A stretch of DNA of 64,000 nucleotides from Muribaculaceae bacterium (GTDB taxonomy: Bacteria > Bacillota > Clostridia > Lachnospirales > Lachnospiraceae): assembly GCA_023666425.1 (NCBI GenBank), contig JAMPCA010000007.1, positions 30,724 through 94,723 of the forward strand. The letters run 5' to 3'. Below, in pieces: positions 15,542 to 23,845 of the stretch. A model generated the notes under the pieces. It searched no databases, was not told the DNA's origin, and saw nothing but the letters and a program-made list of their open reading frames with translations. The first letter of the stretch is position 1; the number at the start of each line of letters is the position of its first letter. Position numbers and translations under genes: made by a program.

Positions 15542-18500
15542 TTAATATTTGTGCTGTTTTTTGCATCTATATACAATGGAAAACACTCCCGCAAGCACTA
15601 ATAGCAGCATTCCTCCATATGTATAACATTTTGTTCCCATACCTCCGGTGGCCGGAAGCACATACGAATTTTCCTTATTCGTAATGATGATGGTTCCGCT
15701 CGCCGCCGCGACGTCCCTCGCCGCGCTATAGCTCTCCCCGTCCTCCGTATTGGAGTAGGAGACCAGATAATGTCCGGTAGAGTTTGAAGTGTTCCCCTGG
15801 GTGCTCACGCCGACTTCCTCCACATAATACTGGTATAGCTGCTCATTTCCCGCCGCATCCCAGTAGCTCTTTGTCAGATGGCCGAAGGTAAAGCTCCACG
15901 CCTTCTGTGTATCGAAGTCGATGGTTGTCGTATCATTTCCCTGATAGGGCACCAGCTCCGGCTCCCCGCTTTCGCCCAGCCGGTACAGCCGGACGTAAAT
16001 CGTTCCATAATTGCGCTCCACTGCCGCGCCGTCAGAACCCTGCCAGCGTTTCTCCACCGTCAGTTCGGTAACATCCGGCGTATTTTCTATAATAGAGCGT
16101 TTATTGACCGACCACAGATTGACCGGCTCATTGATCAGTCCGCCGCTCTCGCCGCCGCTCCGCAGATCCAGCTGCTTCTCCGGGGGCAGCTTAAACTTAG
16201 AGTCCGCCGTTGCATAGTAAAAATAGTATTTGGGCGGATCCTTCTCGGTCAGATAGCCGTCCGGCGCTGTGGTTTCCTGAATATAGTACAGCGTATCCTT
16301 CTTGAAGAGCGCCGTGTTATCCGCTCCCTTGTCTGTCTTAAACTTTATGTAGATCTTGCCCTCTGCGTTGGTGGTTCGCGAGTCGATCTGTATATCCCCG
16401 CCGTCCTCCGCATACTGGTAGATTGCAAACTCTGCTCCCGGAAGCTGCAGGGCATAATTACCGCGCTCCACCTTCACGATCTCGTAGGTGCACTCCGTCT
16501 TGATTCCTCCGGAAGTGCCGGACTTTTTCCACTGTTCGCGGATCACCTCGCCCGTCTGCGTATTCTGCACTCCCACCAGCTCCACACGGTTGTCAAAGGT
16601 CATGGGCGGATCGCTCACACCCGGAATGCTGGTAATCGACTCCGCATACTCCTTCCACTCCTTGAAGTTACCGGAGATTGCATATTCGTAATCCAGAATC
16701 AGCGGTGTGCCGTCTGGTATTTTCGCCACTATGGTGTAGCGGTTGCTGCTCACATCTCCCGCCTCGGGATCCCAGTAAGACTGATAACCGTCATACTCCT
16801 TCGCCTCGCAGGTATAGCTCCACTGGGAAGCGGCAAGCTCCTGCCCCTTGCTGTAACTGATATTGCCCTCGCCGTCCTCGTTCGCCTCCGCATAATACAG
16901 CTTCACCTTTTCCAGATTCAGCTCTGCCTTCGCTTCCAGAGGAAACGCCAGCTGGTTCGGCCACACATACCTGCCGATGGCAAGCTCATCCTTAAGCTCT
17001 ATTGTTCCGCTGTCCGAGTATTTTCTTGCCGCCGGATTGATAACGACGGAATACTTCACGCTCTGCTTATTATAATCCCAGCTTCCGGTCTTGGAGAGTA
17101 CCCGCACATCGGGCTCCGGCTCCTTTTCCTTCGTCCAGTTCTGAATCTGTACATTGGAGGGAATCTCCTTATCCGCCTCCCACAGCGTCGCACTGTTCTC
17201 GAAGGCTATGGTCTCTCCGACTTCCAGCTCCTCCAGATTCTCCACCACACAGCGATAGGTGATGGTGAAAGTATCCTCGGAGCTAAAATAGTTCTCCCCA
17301 TTGTCAAATTCTACATTGATCACACCGTCCTCAACCCAGTAGGTACAGCTTAGGGTGCTGCTGCCGACTGTCCGCGTAACCTTCTCCTCCTCCGGCATAA
17401 TATCCGCAAGGCTTCCCTTTGGTGTGCCGAGGAAGATTGCCGTGAGTGCGATTCCCTCCGGCAGACGGTCTGTCACCCGGAGCTTCTTGTAGGTATTGTC
17501 CAGATCCGGCGCCACCTTCACCTTCCATGTAAGCGCACCGTCGGAATTGGAAATATCGCTGGCTCCCGTTCCTCCGCTCTCATCTGTCTTGATAATGCCT
17601 CCCCGGGAGAAGGTATAGCCGCTGGACACCTCCTTGGGCGTCTCAATGTAAGCGTAGTTGATATAGTACTGCGTCTCTCCAAAGGCAGCCGCACCGCTCA
17701 CATCTATGAATGTGGAATAATCAAATACAAACTCTCCGCTGTCCGGTTTCGCTATCTGCCGCTTTGCTTCTATATAAAAGGCATAGTATTTGCTATTCTC
17801 ATCTCCGGCCGGAAATACGGTATACCCCGCCTTTGTACTATCCGGGTCGCGGTAATCCTTTTTCAGCAGGCCTCCGTTTGCAGATACATACAGTGTCCAG
17901 TCGTCGCCCAGCACCCGCTGCAGCTCTTCCATCTGGCTGTAGCTCATATACTGAACCGAGCCCTTGTCACCGTTAAAGTAGTCGAAAATCCGGGTTCCCT
18001 CTGATATATCTCCGCCCATCACCGTAAGCCTGGTCTTCCACGCCTGTGTGATGGTATTTTCATCGACCACGGCATAGCTTCCGTTCCGGTTCTTACTGAT
18101 ATTGTACAGCTCCACCGCAGCCGTCCCCGTCGCGACGCTGCCTCCTTCCGCATCGAGCAGAGTCACTGTGTTGCGGATTCTTGAGGTACTCGTCTGCCCC
18201 ACGGAGGTCTGGTAAGAAATACTGTAGCCGTTGAGATTAGGCTTCCCATTGACCTCGAAGAAATCGATGCTCGTCACCTTGCCGGAATCCGAGACATTGA
18301 TGCGGTACTCGCCCTCCACAATCTTCGTTCCGTCCGAATGCGTAATTTTAAGCCCCTTTGCATCTGCCTGCCCGAACATCGTATCTGTGAGCTTATAGCC
18401 CGCGAGGTTCACACCCGTATTGTGTATGCTGATACTCCATGCCGCCGTGCCGTCTGTGAGTCTTCCGTACTTAGAGACAGTGCAGCTCTGGTTATGGCTG

Positions 18501-19699
18501 ATTCTAAAGGAACAGTCGCAGACATCCTTCACCGGCTTGCCGGTCCACACATCCTCGCCCGACACCGTCACCTGATTGTTCACAGTCCGGCTTCCCTGCT
18601 CCCAGCTGTTGACAGCGTAACTGTACTTAATCTCATAGTACTCGCCCTGCATACGGCCGTTTCCGTCGCTGTGCGCTTCGTTCAGCCCCGGCAGCTCCAG
18701 CTTAAATCCATTCCCGTCCCTGCGAACGCTTATGTCGGAGACGACAAGCTCCTCCATCTGGCTCACGTCATAACAGTCCAGCCAGTCCTCCATGACCGCG
18801 CTGTTGTAGATACCGCTCCACCGCCCGATGCTCTCAAGCTGAAAGCTTGCCACATCCAGCATCTGATCCTTATCGGTCAAAACATCGGAGACCGTAATCA
18901 TATCCGGCGTCCCCTTGAGGGAATAAATCTTAAGCGTATAGGCCACCCGGTTATTGACCGTATCCTCCGCCGCGGATTTCTTGACCAGCAGATCGTAATT
19001 CAGGCTCACGTCCTCTGCGGGGAGCTTAATCTCGGATGGATTAACAATAAGCTCATACAAATCCGTAAATCTGATAGAAAGCTGTTCGGTCTTGGCAATC
19101 AGCCGGGAACCAAACTGGGCGTCGAACTGTACATATCCTTCCACCCACTCCCCCGGCGTCCCGGAAAACTGTGCGAGAATCCGGTATTCCCTGCTGTCTG
19201 CGTCATACACCAGACGATAGCGGCCTTTCAGGCTGCCGCCCTCGACTGCCATATCGTAGGCGTCTCTTCCGCTGCTCTCGGGATTTAGAAGCTCCTCCGG
19301 GATCTGCACCTCATCCGGGCATGTAAACACATAGAGGCTGGAGGTATCCAGCATGGAGCCGTCATCAAAACGGAAATCCAGATGAAGATCCGATACAGAG
19401 ACTGTCTCATTGCTCTTGTTATATGTATAGGAGTCCGCTGTCACATTCGTGACAAACTCATCAAGCGAACGATCCTCCCCCTGCTGGGAGAAGGCTACCG
19501 GAACTCCGTCGTAAGTCTCCATCGTAAGCTCCACGGCCTCCGTATTATCCCCGGTCGTCGCGGAGGCGGGTCCCGTCAACAGCCGCATGGTTCCCGCCAG
19601 AACCACCAGTGCGACCAGAACGACGATCTCCCACCACAATCTTGTATTTTTCTGCTTGGACAAACGCTTTTCGCTCTGTTTTATCAGATCCTTATCCAC
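15542..19699 (-). CDS. Giant LPATG-anchored tip/ancillary pilin adhesin with CnaB domains
   Basis: 1385 aa, starting at a GTG (19699) seven bases after AGGAGGG; no better ATG exists. A long basic N region precedes the signal helix (about 22-40). Much of the chain is a series of beta-sandwich, DUF11/isopeptide-like domains. Near the C terminus are two CnaB/SpaA-type domains: about 1120-1215 (GNYALQLPGAEFAIYQY, then YYIQETTAPDGYL as E-box) and about 1240-1340 (TELTVEKRWQGSDG). It ends with LPATG (1348-1352), a hydrophobic helix and CKKQHKY. Size and first position among the pilin genes suit a tip adhesin that the class C sortase joins to the backbone. The receptor is unknown. Confidence 0.9.
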   Translation of the reverse strand: MDKDLIKQSEKRLSKQKNTRLWWEIVVLVALVVLAGTMRLLTGPASATTGDNTEAVELTMETYDGVPVAFSQQGEDRSLDEFVTNVTADSYTYNKSNETVSVSDLHLDFRFDDGSMLDTSSLYVFTCPDEVQIPEELLNPESSGRDAYDMAVEGGSLKGRYRLVYDADSREYRILAQFSGTPGEWVEGYVQFDAQFGSRLIAKTEQLSIRFTDLYELIVNPSEIKLPAEDVSLNYDLLVKKSAAEDTVNNRVAYTLKIYSLKGTPDMITVSDVLTDKDQMLDVASFQLESIGRWSGIYNSAVMEDWLDCYDVSQMEELVVSDISVRRDGNGFKLELPGLNEAHSDGNGRMQGEYYEIKYSYAVNSWEQGSRTVNNQVTVSGEDVWTGKPVKDVCDCSFRISHNQSCTVSKYGRLTDGTAAWSISIHNTGVNLAGYKLTDTMFGQADAKGLKITHSDGTKIVEGEYRINVSDSGKVTSIDFFEVNGKPNLNGYSISYQTSVGQTSTSRIRNTVTLLDAEGGSVATGTAAVELYNISKNRNGSYAVVDENTITQAWKTRLTVMGGDISEGTRIFDYFNGDKGSVQYMSYSQMEELQRVLGDDWTLYVSANGGLLKKDYRDPDSTKAGYTVFPAGDENSKYYAFYIEAKRQIAKPDSGEFVFDYSTFIDVSGAAAFGETQYYINYAYIETPKEVSSGYTFSRGGIIKTDESGGTGASDISNSDGALTWKVKVAPDLDNTYKKLRVTDRLPEGIALTAIFLGTPKGSLADIMPEEEKVTRTVGSSTLSCTYWVEDGVINVEFDNGENYFSSEDTFTITYRCVVENLEELEVGETIAFENSATLWEADKEIPSNVQIQNWTKEKEPEPDVRVLSKTGSWDYNKQSVKYSVVINPAARKYSDSGTIELKDELAIGRYVWPNQLAFPLEAKAELNLEKVKLYYAEANEDGEGNISYSKGQELAASQWSYTCEAKEYDGYQSYWDPEAGDVSSNRYTIVAKIPDGTPLILDYEYAISGNFKEWKEYAESITSIPGVSDPPMTFDNRVELVGVQNTQTGEVIREQWKKSGTSGGIKTECTYEIVKVERGNYALQLPGAEFAIYQYAEDGGDIQIDSRTTNAEGKIYIKFKTDKGADNTALFKKDTLYYIQETTAPDGYLTEKDPPKYYFYYATADSKFKLPPEKQLDLRSGGESGGLINEPVNLWSVNKRSIIENTPDVTELTVEKRWQGSDGAAVERNYGTIYVRLYRLGESGEPELVPYQGNDTTTIDFDTQKAWSFTFGHLTKSYWDAAGNEQLYQYYVEEVGVSTQGNTSNSTGHYLVSYSNTEDGESYSAARDVAAASGTIIITNKENSYVLPATGGMGTKCYTYGGMLLLVLAGVFSIVYRCKKQHKY

Positions 19700-19728
19700 G
19701 CTTCACCCTCCTACTGCCTGTCATTCCG

Positions 19729-20322
19729 CTACTTTACTCCGCCAAACCGATTGAATGGCCAGACGCAATACTTTACCTTCCCGACAATCTGCTCCTCGGA
19801 AATACACCCCATGGAGGTATTTCTCGAATCCAGGGAAACGCTCCGGTGGTCTCCCATCACAAAAATCCGCTCCTCCGGCACCTGATAGGGAAGTTCGATA
19901 TTACAGTCCCCCAGTGCCTTCTCGTTCAGATAAGGCTCATCAATCGCGATATCGTTTACATATACCGTGCCATCCTCGGAAATATTCACCCAGTCTCCCG
20001 CCCGGGCGATCACCCGCTTCACTAACAGCTTGTTATTATAATAAAATGCAATTACATCCCCGGTCGTATAATCATCCAGCTTCGATGCGACCAGAATCTG
20101 CCCTTCCGCAAGGGTCGGGCTCATGGAGCTGCCCGTCACCTGCATCACCGGAAGCCACAGATTCGCAATCAGAATCGCGATCGCCGCCGCTACAAGCAGA
20201 GTCCCTGCCGTGTTGGACAGCGTCCCCGCAAACTTTTGATTGTACTTGACTCTCCGCAGCTCATCTCTGAGCTCCCGCACCCGCAGGTCGGCATTCTTTG
20301 CGTCTTTTTCCTTTCTATCCAT
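19729..20322 (-). CDS. lepB: Signal peptidase I (bacterial Ser/Lys type)
   Basis: 197 aa type I signal peptidase. One N-terminal membrane anchor (about 38-60) is preceded by an unusual charged 30-residue cytoplasmic extension. Catalytic Ser66 lies in GSSMSPTL and Lys102 in LLVKRVIA; box E is GDHRSVSLDSR. It removes the signal peptides of exported proteins and, from its position between the coiled-coil gene and the adhesin gene, probably serves the pilins, as dedicated peptidases do in other pilus islands. The operon therefore carries two different signal peptidases: this Ser/Lys one and the Ser/His SipW type at its end. The start overlaps the previous gene by 8 bp. Confidence 0.93.
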   Translation of the reverse strand: MDRKEKDAKNADLRVRELRDELRRVKYNQKFAGTLSNTAGTLLVAAAIAILIANLWLPVMQVTGSSMSPTLAEGQILVASKLDDYTTGDVIAFYYNNKLLVKRVIARAGDWVNISEDGTVYVNDIAIDEPYLNEKALGDCNIELPYQVPEERIFVMGDHRSVSLDSRNTSMGCISEEQIVGKVKYCVWPFNRFGGVK

Positions 20323-20995
20323 TGTGCTTCCTTATCGGCCACAGTGCCAGTGCATCGATCCTGGTCGCAATGGCGCAGGCCTGCTCTACTACGCGCTCTG
20401 TCTGCTGGGAGAGAGAGCTGATCCTCTGCTCTGCCTGGCGCGCCCGCTGCACGCCCTCGTCTGCATGTCCAAGCGCCTCGTCCGCGTGTCCCAATGCCTC
20501 GTCTGCCTGTCCTAATGCCACCTCTGCCTGACGGTACGCCTGCTTGGAGTGCTCCAGTGCTTCCCCGGCCTGACGGGACGTCTCCAGAGAATGCTCCAGC
20601 GCCTCCCCGGCACGGCGGGACGCCTCCCACGACTGCTCTAAAGCCTCGCCTGCCTGACGTGCCGTCTCACGGGACTGTGTCAGCGCTTTCCCGACCTGCT
20701 TCGTCGCCTCTCTGGACTGTTCCAAGGCTTCTCCGGCCTGACGCGCCGCTTCCTCCGCCTGTCTTGTGGCGGCGTTCACCTTGTCAGCGGTCAGCTCCAG
20801 TCCGTGGATCGTATCCTTCAGTGTGCCAATCGCATTTGTGATCTCCCCAACCTGCTGAATCTGTCTCTCGCACTCGTCAATCCTCAGATTCGCTTCCTCC
20901 AGATAGTTGCGGAGATGCTCAATCTCCTTGCTGCGGTCCAACAGTAATTCCAGCAGGTCCACTCGTTTTAATTTTTTAAGGTCAAGCTCTGCCAT
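20315..20995 (-). CDS. Heptad-repeat coiled-coil protein, first gene of the fibre operon
   Basis: 226 aa, no signal peptide, probably cytoplasmic. The N terminus (LKKLKRVDLLELLLDRSKEI) is a conserved-looking helical segment. Residues about 85-168 are six 14-residue tandem repeats, each two heptads, of the type RQAGEALEQSREAT; then come 7-residue GHADEAL repeats to about 180. The DNA shows a matching 42-bp periodicity. The protein should form a long coiled-coil rod. It is translationally coupled to lepB (8-bp overlap) and preceded by GGTGGAGG and a long leader. Its role is unknown; a membrane-proximal scaffold for pilus assembly or a regulator of fibre expression are both possible. Confidence 0.72.
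   Translation of the reverse strand: MAELDLKKLKRVDLLELLLDRSKEIEHLRNYLEEANLRIDECERQIQQVGEITNAIGTLKDTIHGLELTADKVNAATRQAEEAARQAGEALEQSREATKQVGKALTQSRETARQAGEALEQSWEASRRAGEALEHSLETSRQAGEALEHSKQAYRQAEVALGQADEALGHADEALGHADEGVQRARQAEQRISSLSQQTERVVEQACAIATRIDALALWPIRKHNG
20390..20745 (-). repeat. 42-bp then 21-bp tandem repeats in the coiled-coil gene
   Basis: Repeats encode 14-residue double heptads followed by single heptads (GHADEAL). Units are related at both protein and DNA level, with recurring plus-strand words such as CCTCGTCTGC and CTCCGGCCTGACG. Confidence 0.7.
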
Positions 20996-21484
20996 ACTGC
21001 CTCCACCCGCTCGTTTTAGAGTACCTTAATAAAAGGTATGAAACCCCTTTCTCCATGATACCACTTTTTCCGCTATATGTTAATTAGTAATGTGCACTAA
21101 ATTTTTTAAATTTTTTATAATAAAATACCTACGAAACTACTCATAACAATAGCGCCATCTGATATCAATTACCAGATGACGCTATCTCTGCTCGCTGTCC
21201 ATTGGAGTATACCTCTCTTTTCGTACTTGTTCACCCAGCTTCCACTGTTCTCCATCGCGGCCTCCCGGACTGGCTTTGTATCCGATTAACGATCTTATCC
21301 AAAGCTCCATCCCTTTTTTCTTACACTGTCGCCGCGGGTGTCCGGAACCGAATGCACCTTTGTACTTTTCGCCTGGGTTGCTTCTTACCTTAACTTATGT
21401 TCCCTTTGGACTGTACCTCCTTTCTTAGATTCTTACGCGGGGATCTTCCGTCTCCCCCGTCTTACTTTCCTCTCTCTTTTTGAT
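20996..21484 (-). ncRNA. Long untranslated leader of the fibre operon, possible structured RNA
   Basis: About 490 nt between a strong promoter and the first start codon. The RNA strand is purine-rich and contains several local stems: GGGG/CCCC around 21430-21450, GGTG/CACC around 21340-21365, and a 13-bp stem at 21147-21187. It matches none of the riboswitch classes I can recognise by eye. The only small open frame starting at ATG (21310-21182, 42 codons) has no properly spaced ribosome site. AT-rich sequence from about 21060 to 21130 precedes the first gene. Confidence 0.5.
21147..21187 (-). promoter_or_regulatory. Stem-loop in the fibre operon leader
   Basis: Minus strand AGATAGCGTCATCTG / CAGATGGCGCTATT arms pair over about 13 bp with one G-T wobble, around an 11-base loop. 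There is only a very weak T tract afterwards, so it is a structured element rather than a clear terminator. Confidence 0.6.
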
Positions 21485-21490
21485 AAATCT

Positions 21491-21519
21491 AATATACCAC
21501 CCAGGCTTTACTTTGTCAA
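21491..21519 (-). promoter_or_regulatory. Promoter of the fibre operon
   Basis: Minus strand TTGACA (21519-21514), 17-bp spacer, TATATT (21496-21491). It is close to consensus and placed about 490 bp upstream of the first gene, just past the yhfC stop codon. Confidence 0.8.
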
Positions 21520-21582
21520 CATATTTTTTAAAAATTTTTAAAAAAGTTTTCTCTTATCTCATTATTGTACTTTTTTATCATA

Positions 21583-22392
21583 TTATTCAGACAATATATC
21601 TTGTTCCGACTTTTCTACACGAATCATGCGGACGGCCAGACAGACGGTTACAGCCGTCAGCAGCGCAACGATTCCTTCTACAGCCACAACGGACAGATAG
21701 TTCATACCCACCACTGCGGCGAAGTCCACAAGAAAGTGCATGGCAAAGGCGAGAAGCCAGCCGCTCTTCTTTTTGTACCTGACTGCCACATAGACAAGCA
21801 CGGAAAAGGCGATATGTGAAAAAATCGCAAAAATGCGCTCTGCCCCGCCGAGAAAGAACTGATACGCCGGAAGTGTCCAGAGGGCGGAAAGCTGCTCCAT
21901 GACGGTGCCTGCCACCGCCGGATCCAGCGCATTGAGGGTGCTTTCCATTCCACCGCTGTTAATCATTATGGACGTTACCAGGTTGCTGATGCTGCTTAAA
22001 CCCACGATCAGAACTGCTTCTATCCCGCCGTGCCCCACACCGTACATCAGCGCGTTTGGCAGATCCAGCCGCTTTTTCATAAAAAAGCGCATGGCGGTAA
22101 ACCGCCCCGTCTCCTCAAACAGTGCCGCCGCAAGTCCGCCGTATAAGCCGTACACCCAGATGTTATTTGTGAGCGTCTCCTCCCCGAAAATTCCGAGGAC
22201 GGTAAAATGCAGAATCTGCTCCAGCACCATCGCAAACAGAAAGAAAGTCGCGCCGCCCGTCAAAAAGCTCACCATACCCGCCTTTGTCTTTTTACACAGT
22301 AAAATCACTAATGCAAGCGGCAGCCCAATGCTCACCACCAGCGTAAACAGGATGCCTGCTATGGTTCCCGCGCCTACTGTTCCCACTTCCAT
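21583..22392 (-). CDS. YhfC family intramembrane metalloprotease-like protein
   Basis: 269 aa polytopic membrane protein with about seven helices. The motifs EETGRF (about residue 93), GHGGIEA (about 119) and AMHFLVDFAA (about 217) are those of the YhfC/CPBP-related putative membrane proteases, where Glu and His residues would bind a metal inside the bilayer. Substrate unknown; relatives process or chaperone membrane peptides. It is the last gene of an operon with ybjQ-like and MerR genes, 11 bp after the former, so it may be induced by the MerR regulator's ligand. Confidence 0.85.
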   Translation of the reverse strand: MEVGTVGAGTIAGILFTLVVSIGLPLALVILLCKKTKAGMVSFLTGGATFFLFAMVLEQILHFTVLGIFGEETLTNNIWVYGLYGGLAAALFEETGRFTAMRFFMKKRLDLPNALMYGVGHGGIEAVLIVGLSSISNLVTSIMINSGGMESTLNALDPAVAGTVMEQLSALWTLPAYQFFLGGAERIFAIFSHIAFSVLVYVAVRYKKKSGWLLAFAMHFLVDFAAVVGMNYLSVVAVEGIVALLTAVTVCLAVRMIRVEKSEQDILSE

Positions 22393-22403
22393 GTCCTGTC
22401 CCC

Positions 22404-22724
22404 CTATGCCTTTTCTCTATATGCGACAGCGGTGCCGTATGCGATCACCTCCGCCGCGCCGCTCATCACCTGCGAGCTGCCGTACTTGATGCCGATCACC
22501 GCATCCGCCCCCAGCGCCTTCGCCTCGTCCACCATGCGCTTGACCGCAATCTGCCTCGCCTCGTTGAGCATCTCTGTATAGCCGACAATCTCACCGCCCA
22601 CCAGCGTCTTCATGCCCGCCATAAAATCACGTCCGATATTTTTTGTCTGTACAATTGTTCCCTTTACCATTCCAAGCGCCTCGATCTCCTGCCCCGGAAT
22701 ATACTCAATACTTAGAAGCTTCAT
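22404..22724 (-). CDS. YbjQ/DUF74 family protein
   Basis: 106 aa, the standard length of the YbjQ (UPF0145, heavy-metal-binding-like) family. Signature segments are IEALGMVKGTIVQTKNIGRD, YTEMLNEARQIAVKRMVDEA and GADAVIGIKYGSS. The family forms pentamers; its biochemical role is not settled. Its start lies inside the end of the MerR gene (20-bp overlap), which suggests translational coupling. Ribosome site AAAGGAGG is within the MerR coding region. Confidence 0.92.
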   Translation of the reverse strand: MKLLSIEYIPGQEIEALGMVKGTIVQTKNIGRDFMAGMKTLVGGEIVGYTEMLNEARQIAVKRMVDEAKALGADAVIGIKYGSSQVMSGAAEVIAYGTAVAYREKA

Positions 22725-23334
22725 CCTCTTCCCCTCCTTTAATCTCTTTCATCCGCCCGATCAGTGCCGCAAAAACGGCTGCCCCAATCGAAACAGACAT
22801 TACAATATAGACAATAATCACGACGGGCGGAACCGGGTCTATCGTGTTCACCCACAACAGTACCAGCACCGGAATAATCACTGCCAGCAGGATAATGACA
22901 AGTCCGGCGACAACTGCGCCCGTCAGCTTTTTCTTCTGGCGGTCTCTTTTTTCCACATTCATAAAATGCATTCCCTCCTTCTGCTCCAGGCAGCTCTCTG
23001 TGTCAAGGCTCCGGAGTGTCTCATGCCGTTCGATCATCTGCCCCGCCAGCGCCTGCATACGGTCAAGCCTCTCCTTCTGCCGCTCCAGCGTATCCAGATG
23101 TCTGTCCAGACATTCCTCCAGCCGCATCCGTCCCGCCAGCAGAGCCCCAATATCCTCTATGGACACGCCGAGCTTTCGCAGAAGCTTGATCTGCTTCAAG
23201 CGCTCGATATCCTCCTGCCCATATTCCCGGTATCCGTTTTCTGCCCGGTTCGGAGTCAAAAGCCCCTGCTCCTCATAGAAGCGGATGTTCTTCCTGGTGA
23301 TCCCCACCAGTTCCTCCACATACTTGATCCTCAC
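22705..23334 (-). CDS. MerR family transcriptional regulator with membrane tail
   Basis: 209 aa from the GTG at 23334, preceded by AAAGGGAG; a longer frame extends upstream through the promoter and is unlikely to be used. The N-terminal MerR helix-turn-helix (YVEELVGITRKNIRFYEEQGLL) and coiled coil (about 75-125) are followed by two hydrophobic segments near the C terminus (about 145-165 and 173-195). The regulator may therefore sense a membrane signal. It lies under a MerR-type promoter with a 19-bp spacer and so probably autoregulates the merR-ybjQ-yhfC operon. Confidence 0.85.
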   Translation of the reverse strand: MRIKYVEELVGITRKNIRFYEEQGLLTPNRAENGYREYGQEDIERLKQIKLLRKLGVSIEDIGALLAGRMRLEECLDRHLDTLERQKERLDRMQALAGQMIERHETLRSLDTESCLEQKEGMHFMNVEKRDRQKKKLTGAVVAGLVIILLAVIIPVLVLLWVNTIDPVPPVVIIVYIVMSVSIGAAVFAALIGRMKEIKGGEEDEASKY

Positions 23335-23377
23335 AGCTTCACTCCCTTTCGCAGCGGGTCTGCCCGTTTGCATATCC

Positions 23378-23408
23378 GTTATACAGCTTCCACAAGGTGG
23401 AAGGTCAA
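23378..23408 (-). promoter_or_regulatory. MerR-type promoter with 19-bp spacer and dyad operator
   Basis: Minus strand TTGACC, a 19-bp spacer containing TTCCAC-CTT-GTGGAA, then TATAAC. The over-long spacer with an inverted repeat between -35 and -10 is the hallmark of promoters that MerR proteins activate by twisting DNA. Confidence 0.88.
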
Positions 23409-23472
23409 GAGTTTTTTGCATTTTTATTATATCTTTTTTCATAAATACCTGCAACTTTTCGCAAAATACCTC

Positions 23473-23504
23473 TTGACACATTATACTATGTCATGTATAG
23501 TATA
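23473..23504 (+). promoter_or_regulatory. Promoter and PadR-like operator
   Basis: TTGACA (23473-23478), 17-bp spacer, TATAGT (23496-23501). A perfect inverted repeat TATACTAT-7-ATAGTATA (23482-23504) covers spacer and -10, in keeping with PadR operators of the ATAC...GTAT kind and with autorepression. Confidence 0.82.
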
Positions 23505-23524
23505 CCGCATAAGGAGGTATCGCA

Positions 23525-23845
23525 ATGGATATACAACTAAAACGGGGAATGCTGGATGTCTGTGTCCTAAGCGCCCTGCTGCGGGAAGATTCCTATGGGT
23601 ATAAAATCATCAAGGATCTGCAGCCCCATATCGGGATTTCAGAGTCTACGTTATACCCGATTCTGCGCCGGCTGGAGTCCGCGGGAGCCGTGACCGTATA
23701 TTCCTCGGAGCACAACGGGCGGCTGCGAAAGTATTACGCCATCACAGAGGCAGGAAGAGAACGTATCCGGGAATTTCTCGAAGAGTGGAAATCAATTCTG
23801 GATATCTACACATTTATAGAGGAGGAGATGAAAAGCCATGAATAA
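23525..23845 (+). CDS. PadR family transcriptional regulator
   Basis: 106 aa, a compact winged-helix PadR protein (subfamily s1/2). The motif RGMLDVCVLSALLREDSYGYKI and the recognition region SESTLYPILRRLESAG are typical, with a short C-terminal dimer helix. It likely represses its own operon through the dyad covering the promoter. The AAGGAGG ribosome site is five to eight bases from the ATG. Its 3' end overlaps the DUF1700 gene. Confidence 0.94.
   Translation: MDIQLKRGMLDVCVLSALLREDSYGYKIIKDLQPHIGISESTLYPILRRLESAGAVTVYSSEHNGRLRKYYAITEAGRERIREFLEEWKSILDIYTFIEEEMKSHE

Noticed and set aside
15878..17353. 491-codon open frame on the plus strand inside the adhesin gene
   Set aside because: It is fully antisense to the adhesin, has no ribosome site or domain, and its composition is what the reverse strand of a GC-rich-third-position gene gives.
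21182..21310. 42-codon leader peptide in the fibre operon leader
   Set aside because: The ATG follows AAAAGGG without spacing, the product has no known pattern, and it ends inside the leader hairpin. Noted only as a possibility.
21200..21480. c-di-GMP riboswitch in the fibre operon leader
   Set aside because: ACAAAGCC followed by a CCGG segment resembles one part of a class I aptamer, but the first conserved strand and receptor are absent.
22705..23481. Longer MerR protein starting at 23481
   Set aside because: The extra 49 codons would span the MerR promoter and leader, and lack family similarity; the GTG at 23334 has a proper ribosome site.
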